Shown here piece after piece: positions 17,852 through 27,245 of a stretch of 64,000 bases of DNA. This stretch comes from Lentisphaera profundi (GTDB taxonomy: Bacteria; Verrucomicrobiota; Lentisphaeria; Lentisphaerales; Lentisphaeraceae), in contig NZ_CP117812.1 in NCBI RefSeq assembly GCF_028728065.1, forward strand, positions 558,001-622,000. Reading direction: 5' to 3'. The position numbers were made by a program, and so were the translations under genes. The notes below the pieces were generated by a model. That model saw nothing but the letters and a program-made list of their open reading frames with translations. It did no database searches and was not told where the DNA came from. The first letter of the stretch is position 1, and each line of letters starts with the position of its first letter.

Positions 17852-18512
17852 CCCCATCTGCATAAGCACTTGACCACTTCCACTTTTTAGCTTCTTGACA
17901 CAGGCCTGCCTTCACCGGATTCTGATGAATGTAGTCAATGGCTGTATAATAATGCTTTTCACTTCGAATATAGCGATCCCAATAATCTCTCATCCAAAAA
18001 CGTTTAGCATCAAGTGCTAAGCCCAAATTAAATTCTTCATTATTTTGGAAGGCCCATTTACCTGTATATGAGCGCCAAGACTGAATGATTTTTGCTAGGC
18101 TAACTTTTGGTTTTATTAGGACATGAACATGATTTGGCATAATGCACCAGGCTATCAATTGATAACGTTCATCATCAAAGCGTATTAATGACTCTTTCAT
18201 GACCTTTGCCATATGTTGATTATTCAACGCACAACAACCATATCCTGCATCCAGGTATTGATCGATCAGCTTTCTTCGCTTAATATCTAAATCGTCTTCT
18301 CCAAGAATACTTAAATCCACTTCTAAAACGCGCAAAACCTTCTGGGGTAAACTATCTGCTAAGCGAAATGTAAGCGATTGATACACGTCCGAATTATCAT
18401 AGTGAGGTAAATAACCACGACTATGCCAATTTTTTGAATCTTTTTCCATACCTAAGTCCTTCTTTACTCTGAAAAATAACTTAGCGATCCCCCAATAGCA
18501 ATTTTTTGACAT
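17847..18512 (-). CDS. REP-associated tyrosine transposase (RAYT, Y1/HUH family)
   Basis: A 221-residue single-strand DNA transposase-like protein of the Y1 family. The HUH metal site is IMPNHVHVLIKP near residue 133; the nucleophilic tyrosine region is WDRYIRSEKHYYTAIDYIHQ, followed by NPVKAGL and WKWSSA, the standard RAYT ending. It is longer than IS200 TnpA and lies between inverted sets of a shared palindrome (17661-17851 and 18520-18614), the classic arrangement of RAYT genes with their REP sequences. RAYTs are thought to spread REP elements rather than themselves. The frame is intact; the stop codon lies within the last flanking repeat. Confidence 0.88.
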   Translation of the reverse strand: MSKNCYWGIAKLFFRVKKDLGMEKDSKNWHSRGYLPHYDNSDVYQSLTFRLADSLPQKVLRVLEVDLSILGEDDLDIKRRKLIDQYLDAGYGCCALNNQHMAKVMKESLIRFDDERYQLIAWCIMPNHVHVLIKPKVSLAKIIQSWRSYTGKWAFQNNEEFNLGLALDAKRFWMRDYWDRYIRSEKHYYTAIDYIHQNPVKAGLCQEAKKWKWSSAYADGV

Positions 18513-18519
18513 GTGAGAT

Positions 18520-18614
18520 TGCTTGGTTTGTCAGCTATTGCCAAGCAGGTGCTTGGCGTACCCAAGTGGTGCTTGGTTTGTCAGCTATTGCCAAGCAGGT
18601 ACTTGGCGTACCCA
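18520..18614 (-). repeat. Two REP-like units in opposite orientation
   Basis: Two 50-bp units, each with GCCAAGCAGGTGCTTGGCGT (second copy with one change), the reverse complement of the core in the units at 17661-17851. They border the 5' side of the RAYT gene. Confidence 0.85.
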
Positions 18615-18654
18615 CGTCCTATCTTTTGCGGAAGAAAGGGTGAAATCACTCTTT

Positions 18655-18776
18655 TACAGCAACACACTTTGAAACGAAAGGATGCCCAAAAAAAGTATCC
18701 TGTCCCCAAAGCTCCCGTTCCCAAAGCTCCTAGTCGCTTTTATGTCGTCGCTAATCGTGTAAAAGTCCAAAACTAG
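18655..18776 (+). pseudogene. Shared-leader end with a gene stub
   Basis: TTTTACAGCAACACACTTTG followed by AAACGAAAGG and an ATG at 18682. It opens a 26-codon frame (MPKKSILSPKLPFPK) that includes the AAAGTATCCTGTCCCC motif. A second frame ends SRFYVVANRVKVQN at 18776 and looks like a different gene's tail. This is a leader joined to scrap. From 18777 to 18951 the sequence is AT-rich with no gene. Confidence 0.45.
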
Positions 18777-18951
18777 CCAAAGGAAATACAAAAATTCTCG
18801 TCCTTTTTTTTTAAAATCCTGTCCCAAACTTATGATTTTTAGTAGTTTACGTCATATATTAATTTAATATAAGAAAAATTTATTTTGGATGTTGCGCTAG
18901 TCAAAATTCTTTGTTTAATAATTTATAACACAATTTAACAGGAGTTGAAAC

Positions 18952-19692
18952 ATGAGAAAATTTACTTTGATAGAGCTTTTAGTGGTCGTTGCCATTATTG
19001 GTATTTTGTCTTCTCTTTTATTACCTACTTTGGGTAAAGCAAGAGATAAAGGGAAAGCAGCAGTTTGTCTAAGTAACCTAAAACAACTTGGCTTTGCATT
19101 TAATATGTATGCCGAAAACAATAATTTCTTTGCTCCTTTCACTAGTCGGGATGGCGGTGGGCGAAATACCTGGGATGATTACTTATCCGGCTATGATGGA
19201 CGTGATGCTGTGGCTAATTTGAATGATGGAGCCTACGCTAAATCCGTCCTTGGTGAATCCTATGCTGCTGTATATAGGTGCCCATCAGATGATGTCAAAC
19301 GTGACCTTTGGGGTAACACAGATGTTGTAGGAAGAAGCTATTCAATAACTCAAATGGTTCCGGGCGATGGAAACCCTCGTTTTCTAGGCATGTCCTCAGG
19401 TACTGAAACAAGAAATTTTGGTGATTTAAGCAAACCTAGTAAAACGATTACCCTCATCGAATATCATGATACACTGAATGCTTTGAGTCAAGGGGCTGGA
19501 GATGATAGACGCGTTATTCAATATAAAGGTAAAGATGACATAGGTGAAACACCTCATGATGGCAAGGCGAATTTCCTCATGGCAGATGGTCATGTTGCGA
19601 AGTATACATTTCTTCAAACCTTACAAAAATCTGACGGCTCCATAGCGAGCACTTCTGATATTAGAAACACTATCTGGGATGCTTCAAAATAA
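18952..19692 (+). CDS. Pseudopilin, prepilin-type leader, H-X9-DG tail
   Basis: A 246-residue protein with a class III prepilin signal: short basic [17 protein letters not shown], processing expected before Phe4 (non-canonical position, no Gly before FTLIE in this copy), then a hydrophobic helix to about residue 25. The C-terminal part has [16 protein letters not shown], the H-X9-DG signature common in Planctomycetes and Lentisphaerae. The family is exported by a type II/IV pilus-like machinery, but no assembly genes are nearby. Well-placed AGGAG. Closest relative in the window is the protein at 42258. Role unknown; a surface or secretion-linked function is inferred. Confidence 0.85.
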   Translation: MRKFTLIELLVVVAIIGILSSLLLPTLGKARDKGKAAVCLSNLKQLGFAFNMYAENNNFFAPFTSRDGGGRNTWDDYLSGYDGRDAVANLNDGAYAKSVLGESYAAVYRCPSDDVKRDLWGNTDVVGRSYSITQMVPGDGNPRFLGMSSGTETRNFGDLSKPSKTITLIEYHDTLNALSQGAGDDRRVIQYKGKDDIGETPHDGKANFLMADGHVAKYTFLQTLQKSDGSIASTSDIRNTIWDASK

Positions 19693-19808
19693 GTGTTAAA
19701 AGCACGTAAATTGACTTAAGATCTAACTAATAAAATCGAAGGACAGGCCGTAGAAAAAGGCTGATCGAAAGGAGTCTCAAAACGAGAAAATTAAAGGGCA
19801 GGCCTTGG

Positions 19809-20030
19809 TCAAATTGTTTGAGAAGTCGTGGGGATTTTAATTAAAAGGTGAAAGTGGTTATCCATGAAAACATAATCAATCACCTGATAACTGAGTTTAG
19901 CGGAGCCCGTAAAAAATAGTTCCTTGAGTTTATATTTCTCAATATCTTTAAATAACATGCGACCGCCAGCAATACGATTAGTCACAAGATAATAAACAAG
20001 CCTAATCCTTCTTCTATCCTCCCCTCTATT
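19809..20030 (-). pseudogene. Broken Y1 (IS200-like/RAYT) transposase fragment
   Basis: On the minus strand one frame reads RLVYYLVTNRIAGGRMLFKD, then VIDYVFMDNHFHLLIKIPTT and a TGA at 19811-19809. MDNHFHLLIK is the HUH metal site of Y1 transposases. No start codon is evident upstream, and the C-terminal half with the catalytic tyrosine is absent. AAAGGGCAGGCCTTGG at its end recurs in part at 33400. It is a different subfamily from the RAYT at 17847. Confidence 0.7.
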
Positions 20031-20067
20031 TTGGGTAAACGTATTGAATTATAAGCTAGGAAACCCA

Positions 20068-21492
20068 ATGCATAAAAAATCTATCTTTAAGAAAAAAATC
20101 ATTGTGGGAATGATGCTTTGTTTCTCCATGGGTATGACCTTTGCCGCTGACCATTCGAAACCCAACATCGTGCTCATGTTCATTGACGATATGGGCTATG
20201 GCGATATCGGGCCCTTTGGCAACAAGGTCAATAAGACCCCCAACTTGGATCGGATGGCGGAGGAGGGCATCAAGCTCACTCAATTCTACGTCGCCAATAC
20301 CGCATGCACCCCATCGAGGGCCGCCTTACTCACTGGAAGCTACGCCCACCGCATCGGCATGGACGGGGGGAACGGAAACTTGGTGGTCACTTTTCCCGGA
20401 GACAAACGGGGATTAAACCCGAGCGAAATTACTATCGCCGAAATGCTACGGGAAAACGGCTACGCCACCGCTTGCTTTGGCAAGTGGCATCTTGGTGACC
20501 AACCGGAGTTTATGCCTCTTAAACAAGGCTTCGATACTTACTTTGGCATTCCCTATTCCAATGACATGTGGCCGCTGCACACGCGGCGCAATCCCATCAC
20601 CAATAGGAAGTATGACCCCCTCCCGGTGATGAAACAGGACAAGGTGGTGGCTCATGTTGCGGATGAGTTTGATCAGTCACTGCTGGCGGAAGTCATCACC
20701 AACGAAGCGATTGCGTTCATTGAGAAAAATCAGCACCAGCCGTTCTTTTGTTATATACCGCACGCCCATGTCCATCACCCACGCTATGCCCGTCCCGAGT
20801 ACCTCGAACGTGCAGAGGGCAACGTTGACCGTGCCCATGTCGAGGAAGTGGACGACAGCATCGGGCGCGTTCTCCAGACCTTGAGGGATCTCAAGCTGGA
20901 TCATAATACCCTGGTGATTTTCACCTCCGACAACGGCCCCGCCAGCGGTATGAGCAGTGGTCCCTTGCGTGGTGCAAAAGGTGGGGCAAAATACGAAGGA
21001 CACATGCGGGTGCCCACGCTCGCCTGGTGGCCCAGAACCATACCGGGGGGCATCACCAGCAAAGAAATTGGAGTCACCACCGACCTGCTCCCCACTTTTG
21101 CAAAGCTTAGCAACTCTATCGTTCCAAGCGACCGGATCATTGATGGCAAAGACATCACCAATATCCTGCTTGGTAAACAGGATGCCCGATCCCCCCACCA
21201 ATTGCACTTCTATGAGAACGAAGGAATTCGCAGGGGAGACTGGAAACTGGTCAAAAAAGCGAGAAGAAATAAAGTTACGCTCGAGCTCTATGATCTATCC
21301 ACAGATCTCGCGGAAAGAAAAGACCTGTCTGATGCACACCCGGAAATAGTCCGGGAATTGGACCGTCTTTTAAAAGAACACGCTTCCAGCATTGCCGCCA
21401 ATTTGCGCCCCGCTGGTTTTGCCCAAAAACCAAAGCCCATTCTCACTAAGTCGGGGAATCTACCCACCCTGAAGCAATATCTCGGAAAATAA
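20068..21492 (+). CDS. Secreted Cys-type sulfatase (arylsulfatase A-like)
   Basis: A 474-residue S1 sulfatase. The ATG at 20068 is preferred to the TTG at 20044 because AGGA lies about 8 bp upstream. Signal peptide 1-27 (ending FAA), metal ligands Asp40-Asp41 (FIDDMGYGD), active-site motif C80-T-P-S-R84, then FGKWHLGDQPEF and FTSDNGPAS. The C-terminus has the usual LYDLSTDLAERKDLSDAHPE ending. GC-richer than the flanking intergenic DNA. Followed after 49 bp by the gene at 21542 and then GH32, probably one transcription unit. Substrate unknown. Confidence 0.9.
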   Translation: MHKKSIFKKKIIVGMMLCFSMGMTFAADHSKPNIVLMFIDDMGYGDIGPFGNKVNKTPNLDRMAEEGIKLTQFYVANTACTPSRAALLTGSYAHRIGMDGGNGNLVVTFPGDKRGLNPSEITIAEMLRENGYATACFGKWHLGDQPEFMPLKQGFDTYFGIPYSNDMWPLHTRRNPITNRKYDPLPVMKQDKVVAHVADEFDQSLLAEVITNEAIAFIEKNQHQPFFCYIPHAHVHHPRYARPEYLERAEGNVDRAHVEEVDDSIGRVLQTLRDLKLDHNTLVIFTSDNGPASGMSSGPLRGAKGGAKYEGHMRVPTLAWWPRTIPGGITSKEIGVTTDLLPTFAKLSNSIVPSDRIIDGKDITNILLGKQDARSPHQLHFYENEGIRRGDWKLVKKARRNKVTLELYDLSTDLAERKDLSDAHPEIVRELDRLLKEHASSIAANLRPAGFAQKPKPILTKSGNLPTLKQYLGK

Positions 21493-21541
21493 TATAACCA
21501 TCAACGCCACACTCAATCATTCAAAAAACAGGTCGCCTGAA

Positions 21542-22720
21542 ATGAAAATGTCTATCAATGGCAAAATCGCCCTCGGTCTCCTCTTACTCTTTATAGTCGT
21601 TCCGACGATCCTCTACTGGACAGCGAGCTACCCGTCCGTCGCCATGGAGCGCGACTTGGACGGGTCTTTCCAAACCGTGGAGGGAGGGAGTTACCGTAAC
21701 TGGGATTTAACAGCTGGCTTCCAGCACAGCAAAAAACCTGAGGGTGGCAAAAATGTACGTACATACAAGTTCCCTGAAATCCCCCTGCGACTCTCTTCGG
21801 CCACAATCGTCGATCTCTCCGGAACTAGACTGTCACGTCGGGTCGCATACGAGTTCATGAACGAGCTTATGGAGGCACCCGAGATACAGCGTGTGGACTT
21901 GCAGACAGCAGGAGACCTCCTCGAGTCACCGCGTCTGGGTGAATTGATCTTCGTCATCGAGGAACTTGAGCACAAAGCACTGGGTATCGGGGTCATCGAG
22001 CATGCGAGCGCAAGCTACCGAGTTGACGCGGGCTACATCCCTGATCGCAATTGGGATCAGCTCAGAGGCACTCGCACATCAGCGCGTATCAACATGAGTG
22101 TCAAGGCAAGCACAACTTACATTGGAACTCCTTTCGGTGCCACCCAAAAGCTTGCAAAAGCAATCGCCGCTCAGCTGGACGCATCCAAGACTCTCGCAAC
22201 TTTTCGAGAGAAAGAGGAGCCGGTGCCAAATCCTCCGGTCTTTATGATTCCGGAGCAGGCCGACCTCGCTGGATTCTCACGGATCGCCGAGGCGACGGGT
22301 CTTGGGCCGGTGCCAATCTTCGCGGGCTCTAGAATTGGCCGTGAGGGGGAAGCATTCTGGCGCTACGTGGGCAACAATGCCCATGACCGGATCGACCGCG
22401 CGCTCGAGACCTTGGTCAAGGAGGGGTGGATTAATCTACACTGCGGCAATCGGGGTGTCAGCGGACGAACTGAGCGCGCCTTCCTCCAGAAAGGAGATGT
22501 GATCGCCGAGTGGATCTATGAAAAGGGCAAGACGTCCCCTAATATACTCTGGGTGCACGTCTGGAGGGATACCCCGGAGGATAAGCTACGCGCCCAGTGG
22601 GAGGAAGCGCAGCGAGGCGGCCCCGAAGTCGTCAGTGCGTTCCTTGCGAACCTTGCCCTGCCTCAACGCCATCTTATCGAAGGCCCTGATAAATCTGATT
22701 CCAACCAAGCACAGGAATAA
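21542..22720 (+). CDS. Unknown membrane-anchored protein
   Basis: I do not recognise this 392-residue protein. Residues 8-27 (IALGLLLLFIVVPTILYWTA) form one membrane anchor, leaving about 365 residues outside the cytoplasm. The first half is beta-rich and ends in a region with conserved-looking VDLSGTRLSRRVAYEFMNEL; a flexible EEPVPNPPVF linker near 225 separates a second, more acidic half with HDRIDRALETLVKEGWINLH, which looks helical and winged-helix-like by eye only. No enzyme motif is seen. It lies between a sulfatase and a GH32 gene, with 1 bp separating its stop from the GH32 start, so it is probably co-translated with them. Confidence 0.65.
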   Translation: MKMSINGKIALGLLLLFIVVPTILYWTASYPSVAMERDLDGSFQTVEGGSYRNWDLTAGFQHSKKPEGGKNVRTYKFPEIPLRLSSATIVDLSGTRLSRRVAYEFMNELMEAPEIQRVDLQTAGDLLESPRLGELIFVIEELEHKALGIGVIEHASASYRVDAGYIPDRNWDQLRGTRTSARINMSVKASTTYIGTPFGATQKLAKAIAAQLDASKTLATFREKEEPVPNPPVFMIPEQADLAGFSRIAEATGLGPVPIFAGSRIGREGEAFWRYVGNNAHDRIDRALETLVKEGWINLHCGNRGVSGRTERAFLQKGDVIAEWIYEKGKTSPNILWVHVWRDTPEDKLRAQWEEAQRGGPEVVSAFLANLALPQRHLIEGPDKSDSNQAQE

Positions 22721-22721
22721 A

Positions 22722-24974
22722 ATGAACTGTGTAACACCTCATGCAATGACCCGGAAAATTCCATTTCGTACATTATTAAAATCGCTTGCTATCGGAACAC
22801 TCTTGATAGCGATTCCCTCATGGGCTGAAGAACGAGTCTTGCTCGACTTCAATATGAAAACTCCTCCACCTGCGGACTGGGCTATAGAAGGCTATGCCTT
22901 TGGCACGCACAAGCCTACCCCTGCCGAGCGACAGAAACAGGCACTCGGCACGCGCAACCAGCGCTATGTTCAGAAAGGGAGCATGACCTCGCCCGCATTC
23001 ACGATCGAGTCGGACTACCTGAAGATTGAATGCGCCGGAACGTACCACCCCACGAAAATTGCGGTGGTGTTGATGGTGGACGGCAAGGAGCTGCGCACCT
23101 GCTCGCCCGAACCTGGATACGGCTTTCTAGGTGCCAAGCTGCCGAGTCCGCGGATGTTTATAGCACCAGATCCCGCCAAATATTTTTTCGATGTCCGCAC
23201 TTTGCGCGGCAAGCAGGCCGTGCTAGAAATCCGCGACCAACATTACGACGGCCTGTTCTTTGACGTAAAGATCACCGCGACTGACCAGGGACCGGCCAAG
23301 GGGCAGGCTATTATCACTAAGGCAGTCAACTGGGTAGAGGCTCATTTTGAAACAAAAATCAAAGGGGATTACCTTCTGGTGCCGGTTGGCCCATTGGACG
23401 GCACACCTTTACAGATGGTCACAGTGGAGATTGAAGGTGAACAGAAACTCTCGGTCAATCTGCCACTTGCTTTTGGGGACATCGATACTGCAGGCTACCA
23501 AGCCGTTTACGATCTGGCTAACTACCAAGGAAGACCTCTCAAGGTCACCTACCATCGCTTCGGCGAGAGTGGGCCCGCGAAGTTACTTACGCAACGCCAT
23601 ATCCCCGGCAGGGACGTGTCCGACAAGAAGCCGGCTTTCCATGTCTACAACCGGATCGGAATGCTTAATGACCCCAACGGCCTGGTCTACTACAAGGACG
23701 AGTGGCATCTCTTTCACCAATTTAATTACAATGTCTCACACCTTGATTGGAAACACTATGTGAGTAAGGATCTGATGCACTGGCAAGAACGTCCCATTGC
23801 CCTGTTTCACGATGCACAAGGATCCATGCATTCTGGGTCGGCGACCGTGGATGTTTTTAACAGTTCTGGCTGGGGATCAGAAAAGCGACCTCCCTTAGTG
23901 CTCGCCTACACGGCCTCCTCTGGGAATGGTGGCTGGAAGGAGAACGACCAGATTCAGACCCAGTGTCTTGCCTACAGCACAGATGGTGGGCGGAACTTCA
24001 TCAAATATGAGGGCAGCCCAGTTTTGGGGCACGAGCAGCATATCATCAAGAAACGCCCCAAGGATCAAGATGCCCGTGACCCGAAAATTTTCTGGTTCTC
24101 GCCTACTAAAGGCCGCGACGCAAATGCAAAAGACGGACATTGGGTGATGGTGCTCTTTGAACAGACCGGCCACAACATTTACACCTCATCAGATATCAAG
24201 ACATGGGAGAAGACGGGGGCTATCAATGGCTTCCACGAGTGCCCGGAGCTATTCCCGCTTGCCGTGGATGGCGATTCGGAGAAGGTCAAATGGGTCATGT
24301 ACGGGGCCAAAGGTCGCTACCATATCGGTTCCTTCGACGGCAAAATGTTCAAGCCAGAAACGAAAAATCAAACTCCAATGTTTTATGGCGACAAGTGCTA
24401 CGCATCCCAAACCTTCAATAACACCGAGAAGGGCGCGGACGGCCAGCCACGTCGCATTCAAGTTACTTGGCAGGGCGGACGCTTCGGCCAAATCTCTTTG
24501 CCACTGGAGTTGACCTTAAAAACGACTCCACTCGGAGAGCGCGTTTGTATGCTTCCGGTAGCAGAGATCTCCAAGCTTCAGAGCAAGTCGGTCGAGCTAG
24601 ATGGCTTAAGGCTTGATTCATCATCAGCTAATCCGCTAAGCGAGCATAAGAGCGGACTTTACGACATCGAGATCGAGGCTGACATGACAAAAGCTAAGCA
24701 AGTCGAACTAAACATCCGAGGGAATAAGCTCGTCATCACTTCGCAGGGGAACGGTTTAAAACTGGGTAAAATGACGATCCCCGGTAGCAAGAAACTCTTT
24801 TTGCGCATTGTCGTCGATAATACCTCGCAGGATATTTTCTTCGGCGAGCACGGGGCCTTTTATTCACCACGCACACTTCCACCACGCGCCAACAAAAGCT
24901 TGAGCCTCTCTGTAAAGGGTGGCAGCGTCACTTTCAGCAAGCTCCGAGTCCACCAACTGAAACCCATTTGGTAA
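22722..24974 (+). CDS. Secreted GH32 fructan/sucrose hydrolase
   Basis: A 750-residue glycoside hydrolase family 32 enzyme (levanase, inulinase or invertase type), hydrolysing beta-fructosides outside the cell. Start taken at 22722 (AGGA 8 bp before; only 1 bp after the previous stop), although the frame is open back to 22518 inside the upstream gene. Signal-like segment to about residue 37. A 230-residue N-terminal beta domain precedes the five-bladed catalytic domain, where the three acidic residues are visible: nucleophile Asp317 in MLNDPNG, Asp453 in ARDPK and acid/base Glu506 in HECPE. A C-terminal beta-sandwich of about 150 residues follows. Fructan-type substrate is inferred from the family. 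Confidence 0.9.
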   Translation: MNCVTPHAMTRKIPFRTLLKSLAIGTLLIAIPSWAEERVLLDFNMKTPPPADWAIEGYAFGTHKPTPAERQKQALGTRNQRYVQKGSMTSPAFTIESDYLKIECAGTYHPTKIAVVLMVDGKELRTCSPEPGYGFLGAKLPSPRMFIAPDPAKYFFDVRTLRGKQAVLEIRDQHYDGLFFDVKITATDQGPAKGQAIITKAVNWVEAHFETKIKGDYLLVPVGPLDGTPLQMVTVEIEGEQKLSVNLPLAFGDIDTAGYQAVYDLANYQGRPLKVTYHRFGESGPAKLLTQRHIPGRDVSDKKPAFHVYNRIGMLNDPNGLVYYKDEWHLFHQFNYNVSHLDWKHYVSKDLMHWQERPIALFHDAQGSMHSGSATVDVFNSSGWGSEKRPPLVLAYTASSGNGGWKENDQIQTQCLAYSTDGGRNFIKYEGSPVLGHEQHIIKKRPKDQDARDPKIFWFSPTKGRDANAKDGHWVMVLFEQTGHNIYTSSDIKTWEKTGAINGFHECPELFPLAVDGDSEKVKWVMYGAKGRYHIGSFDGKMFKPETKNQTPMFYGDKCYASQTFNNTEKGADGQPRRIQVTWQGGRFGQISLPLELTLKTTPLGERVCMLPVAEISKLQSKSVELDGLRLDSSSANPLSEHKSGLYDIEIEADMTKAKQVELNIRGNKLVITSQGNGLKLGKMTIPGSKKLFLRIVVDNTSQDIFFGEHGAFYSPRTLPPRANKSLSLSVKGGSVTFSKLRVHQLKPIW

Positions 24975-25112
24975 GATAAAGCATGAGTAAGCGTAAAATA
25001 CTCTTTATCCTTAGTAATTTTTTATATCCCCACGAAAGCAAAGTGAACTTCAGAGAATAGTTCGTAAGCGTCAATTGAGCTGAATATTTGAATGCCTATT
25101 TCGAAAAAAAGT

Positions 25113-26600
25113 CTATTTCTTCCAGTTTTGTGGTAGGAGTTCCATTAAATTTTCTTTTGGGTGATCAATGATTCTCCTGAGCACATCCTCTAAGTATTCT
25201 TTTGGATTGATACCCAGCTTACGACAAGTCTGGATTAAGGAGATGATATTGGCAGCCGCTTGGCCGCCTTTTTCACTGCCGAAGAAAAGCCAGTTTTTTC
25301 TACCAATAGTAAGCGGACGAATAGCGCGTTCACTCACATTGTTATCTATGCGAGCATCCGGATAAGCAAGAAAAGCTTTAAATGCTTCTTGCCGTTTAAG
25401 TAGGTACTCCATTGCCGTTTTGAGTTTGCCTTTGGGCTCACATGCTTTGTAGTAATGATCTTGAATCGTCTTTAATAGAGCTTCAACAAAAGGCTTTGTT
25501 TTCCTATTGCGAAAGCTCTGTCGCTTTGCCGAAGTACCAAGCGCCCAAGCATCCTGTTCGAGTTCAAAGAGCTTATCCATCAAAATAAGCACTTGTTTAC
25601 AGAATTCGTTTGGATTGGGTGTGTCAAAAAACTTACGCCTGGCATGAGCCCAGCAAGCCTGCCAATCGATACCATCAAGCTTATCCATTTTTTCATACGC
25701 AGCAAAAGCATCGGCATGAAAAACTCCTTGAAAGTCTTTCATTCGATCTAATGTATGGGAGTGTGAACGGTCTTTGGTGAATTCGAACCAAACGAGAGGA
25801 GGGTCTGGACCATCGCCGCCGACATAAACCCAAATCCGACCTTCTTGAAGCTTACCTTTACCTTTTGTTTGAAGCTTAACAGGGCTGTCATCTGTAAAAA
25901 CTCTTGATGAGTTTAAAATTTGATCTCGTAATAAATCACCTAAAGGTTGGAGAGTTTTTCCTAACTGGAGAACCCAGTTGGAAAGCGTTTGTCGCGCAAT
26001 AGTAAGTCCATCTCGTTTGAATTGCTCTTCGATACGATAAAGAGGTAAATGGTCGGCATATTTTGAAATGAGTATATGTGACAACAAGCTCACATCAGCA
26101 CGACAGCCTGTTATCGGATGGCTGGGAACTAGAGCGGAGATAACTCCTGCCTTGGGCTTATTTGGAATATTGTATTTACGTACACGAGTCTCTATGACTT
26201 TGTAACGACCATGAACATAAACAAGTTTTTCTGATGTATCGAATCCCATGAGTTTCAGTTCTACACCAGTTATGGGATCAACTTTTTCATCTTCGGGCAA
26301 ATCAATGATTTTAATTTCGCGTTCAGCATTCTCAGGGAAATTGAAATGCGTAAAGGGCTTGCGTTTCTTCTTCTTTTTTAGGGTATTTACTTTGGGTTCT
26401 TCATCTCTTTCTGGTGAATTTGAATCGCCCAGATCCTTAAGGTATTCAGTCCACTCAGGAAAAGTATCTGAGTTATCAAAGACTACAGTCTCTTTTTTAC
26501 GACCATACAGCTGGGCTTTTAGATAGGTGTTTTCCTCTTCTAAAAACACAACTTTTTTGGTGAGGTCTGAGATAGTTTTAGTCATGAAATAATATAGCAT
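25113..26600 (-). CDS. tnpC: IS66-family transposase TnpC
   Basis: A 495-residue (490 if started at the second methionine, 26585) DDE transposase. The N-terminus has a leucine-zipper-like coiled coil (LTKKVVFLEEENTYLKAQLY) as in this family. Catalytic acids are visible in FTDDSPVKL and FHADAFAAY, and the Glu in NNVSERAIRPLTIGRKNWLF; the segment WQACWAHARRKF between them is also typical. The C-terminal SLIQTCRKLGINPKEYL is conserved. It lies 31 bp after tnpB on the same strand. Frame intact, so the element could be active. Confidence 0.92.
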   Translation of the reverse strand: MLYYFMTKTISDLTKKVVFLEEENTYLKAQLYGRKKETVVFDNSDTFPEWTEYLKDLGDSNSPERDEEPKVNTLKKKKKRKPFTHFNFPENAEREIKIIDLPEDEKVDPITGVELKLMGFDTSEKLVYVHGRYKVIETRVRKYNIPNKPKAGVISALVPSHPITGCRADVSLLSHILISKYADHLPLYRIEEQFKRDGLTIARQTLSNWVLQLGKTLQPLGDLLRDQILNSSRVFTDDSPVKLQTKGKGKLQEGRIWVYVGGDGPDPPLVWFEFTKDRSHSHTLDRMKDFQGVFHADAFAAYEKMDKLDGIDWQACWAHARRKFFDTPNPNEFCKQVLILMDKLFELEQDAWALGTSAKRQSFRNRKTKPFVEALLKTIQDHYYKACEPKGKLKTAMEYLLKRQEAFKAFLAYPDARIDNNVSERAIRPLTIGRKNWLFFGSEKGGQAAANIISLIQTCRKLGINPKEYLEDVLRRIIDHPKENLMELLPQNWKK

Positions 26601-26631
26601 AACCCCATGATTTTTCAGCTATAAAACCAGG

Positions 26632-26943
26632 CTATTTGATCTTAAAATAGGCCCCTTTACAGCAGTGGATCATTAGCAGAAATTCCCGAAAACTAAGCTC
26701 AGTTTTAGCTTCGGACATGTCGCTAAAAGTTCCGCGCTCCAACTGTTTATTGAAAATACAAAAACCACCTTCATCCCAGTAGAGACCTTTCAATAAATTA
26801 CGCCGTCGATTTATGAAAAGGTAGACATCTCCTGCAAAGAGATTTTCCAGATTACTTAACGCGGTTAAGCCATTGAAGCCTTTGCGGAGGTTCACGGGTT
26901 CGGGATGTAGTTTTAACTTACGATCTTTAAAATATTCTAACAT
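26632..26943 (-). CDS. tnpB: IS66-family accessory protein TnpB
   Basis: A 103-residue protein of the IS66 Orf2/TnpB family, needed for transposition by an unknown mechanism. Typical features: PEPVNLRKGFNGLTALS near residue 20, FLFI-like motif here as VYLFINRRRNLLKGLYWDEG, and GGFCIFNKQLERGTF. Length is normal for the family (about 110). First gene of the element, followed by tnpC. Confidence 0.9.
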   Translation of the reverse strand: MLEYFKDRKLKLHPEPVNLRKGFNGLTALSNLENLFAGDVYLFINRRRNLLKGLYWDEGGFCIFNKQLERGTFSDMSEAKTELSFREFLLMIHCCKGAYFKIK

Positions 26944-27029
26944 TGTATCTCCTGGGGTAAGCCCAGACTCTAATTCAACTACTCTCCCTCGGGATATGGT
27001 TCAAATTGCCCTTTACAATAGTTCAATAT

Positions 27030-27160
27030 TACGCACTGGCGCGCAGCGACTAGCCTTGGGATTCCTAAGGGGTCCTTGCCGTACGGGCAATAAAATTTTT
27101 GCCTGTGTGGCAGCACCCTCCGGTGGCCGAGGAGCCCTCGGGGCCATACTAAAAAAGTTA
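27030..27160. repeat. Composite intergenic repeat, truncated by IS66
   Basis: CGCGCAGCGACTAGCCTTGG, then a GCCTGTGTGGCAGCACCCTC hairpin and a CGGTGGCCGAGGAGCCCTCG stem, as at 16045 and 29335. The opening part present in other copies is absent; IS66 occupies that side. Confidence 0.65.
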
Positions 27161-27245
27161 GCCGCACGTACAAAACCCTTAAATTCTCTACCCTTAACCC
27201 ACCACAGAGCTAATTTGAGTGAATCATTATAAAGTCAATGAAAAA

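Larger units (their letters stand above)
25064..27016 (-). mobile_element. Complete IS66-family insertion sequence
   Basis: The 1953-bp element has imperfect ends: GTAAGCGTCAATTGAGC at 25064 and, on the other strand from 27016, GTAAAGGGCAATTTGAAC. The octamer AATAGTTC flanks both sides (25056-25063 and 27017-27024), the 8-bp duplication expected for IS66. It carries tnpB and tnpC in that order on the minus strand; no tnpA is seen. It cuts into a composite intergenic repeat. Confidence 0.88.

Noticed and set aside
22518-22721. N-terminal extension of the GH32 protein
   Set aside because: Overlaps the upstream gene in another frame; ribosome site and signal-like segment support 22722.
24983-25060. 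25-codon ORF (MSKRKILFILSNFLYPHESK) before IS66
   Set aside because: Stops in the target duplication itself, has no ribosome site and no recognisable relative; could be a gene stub but unsupported.
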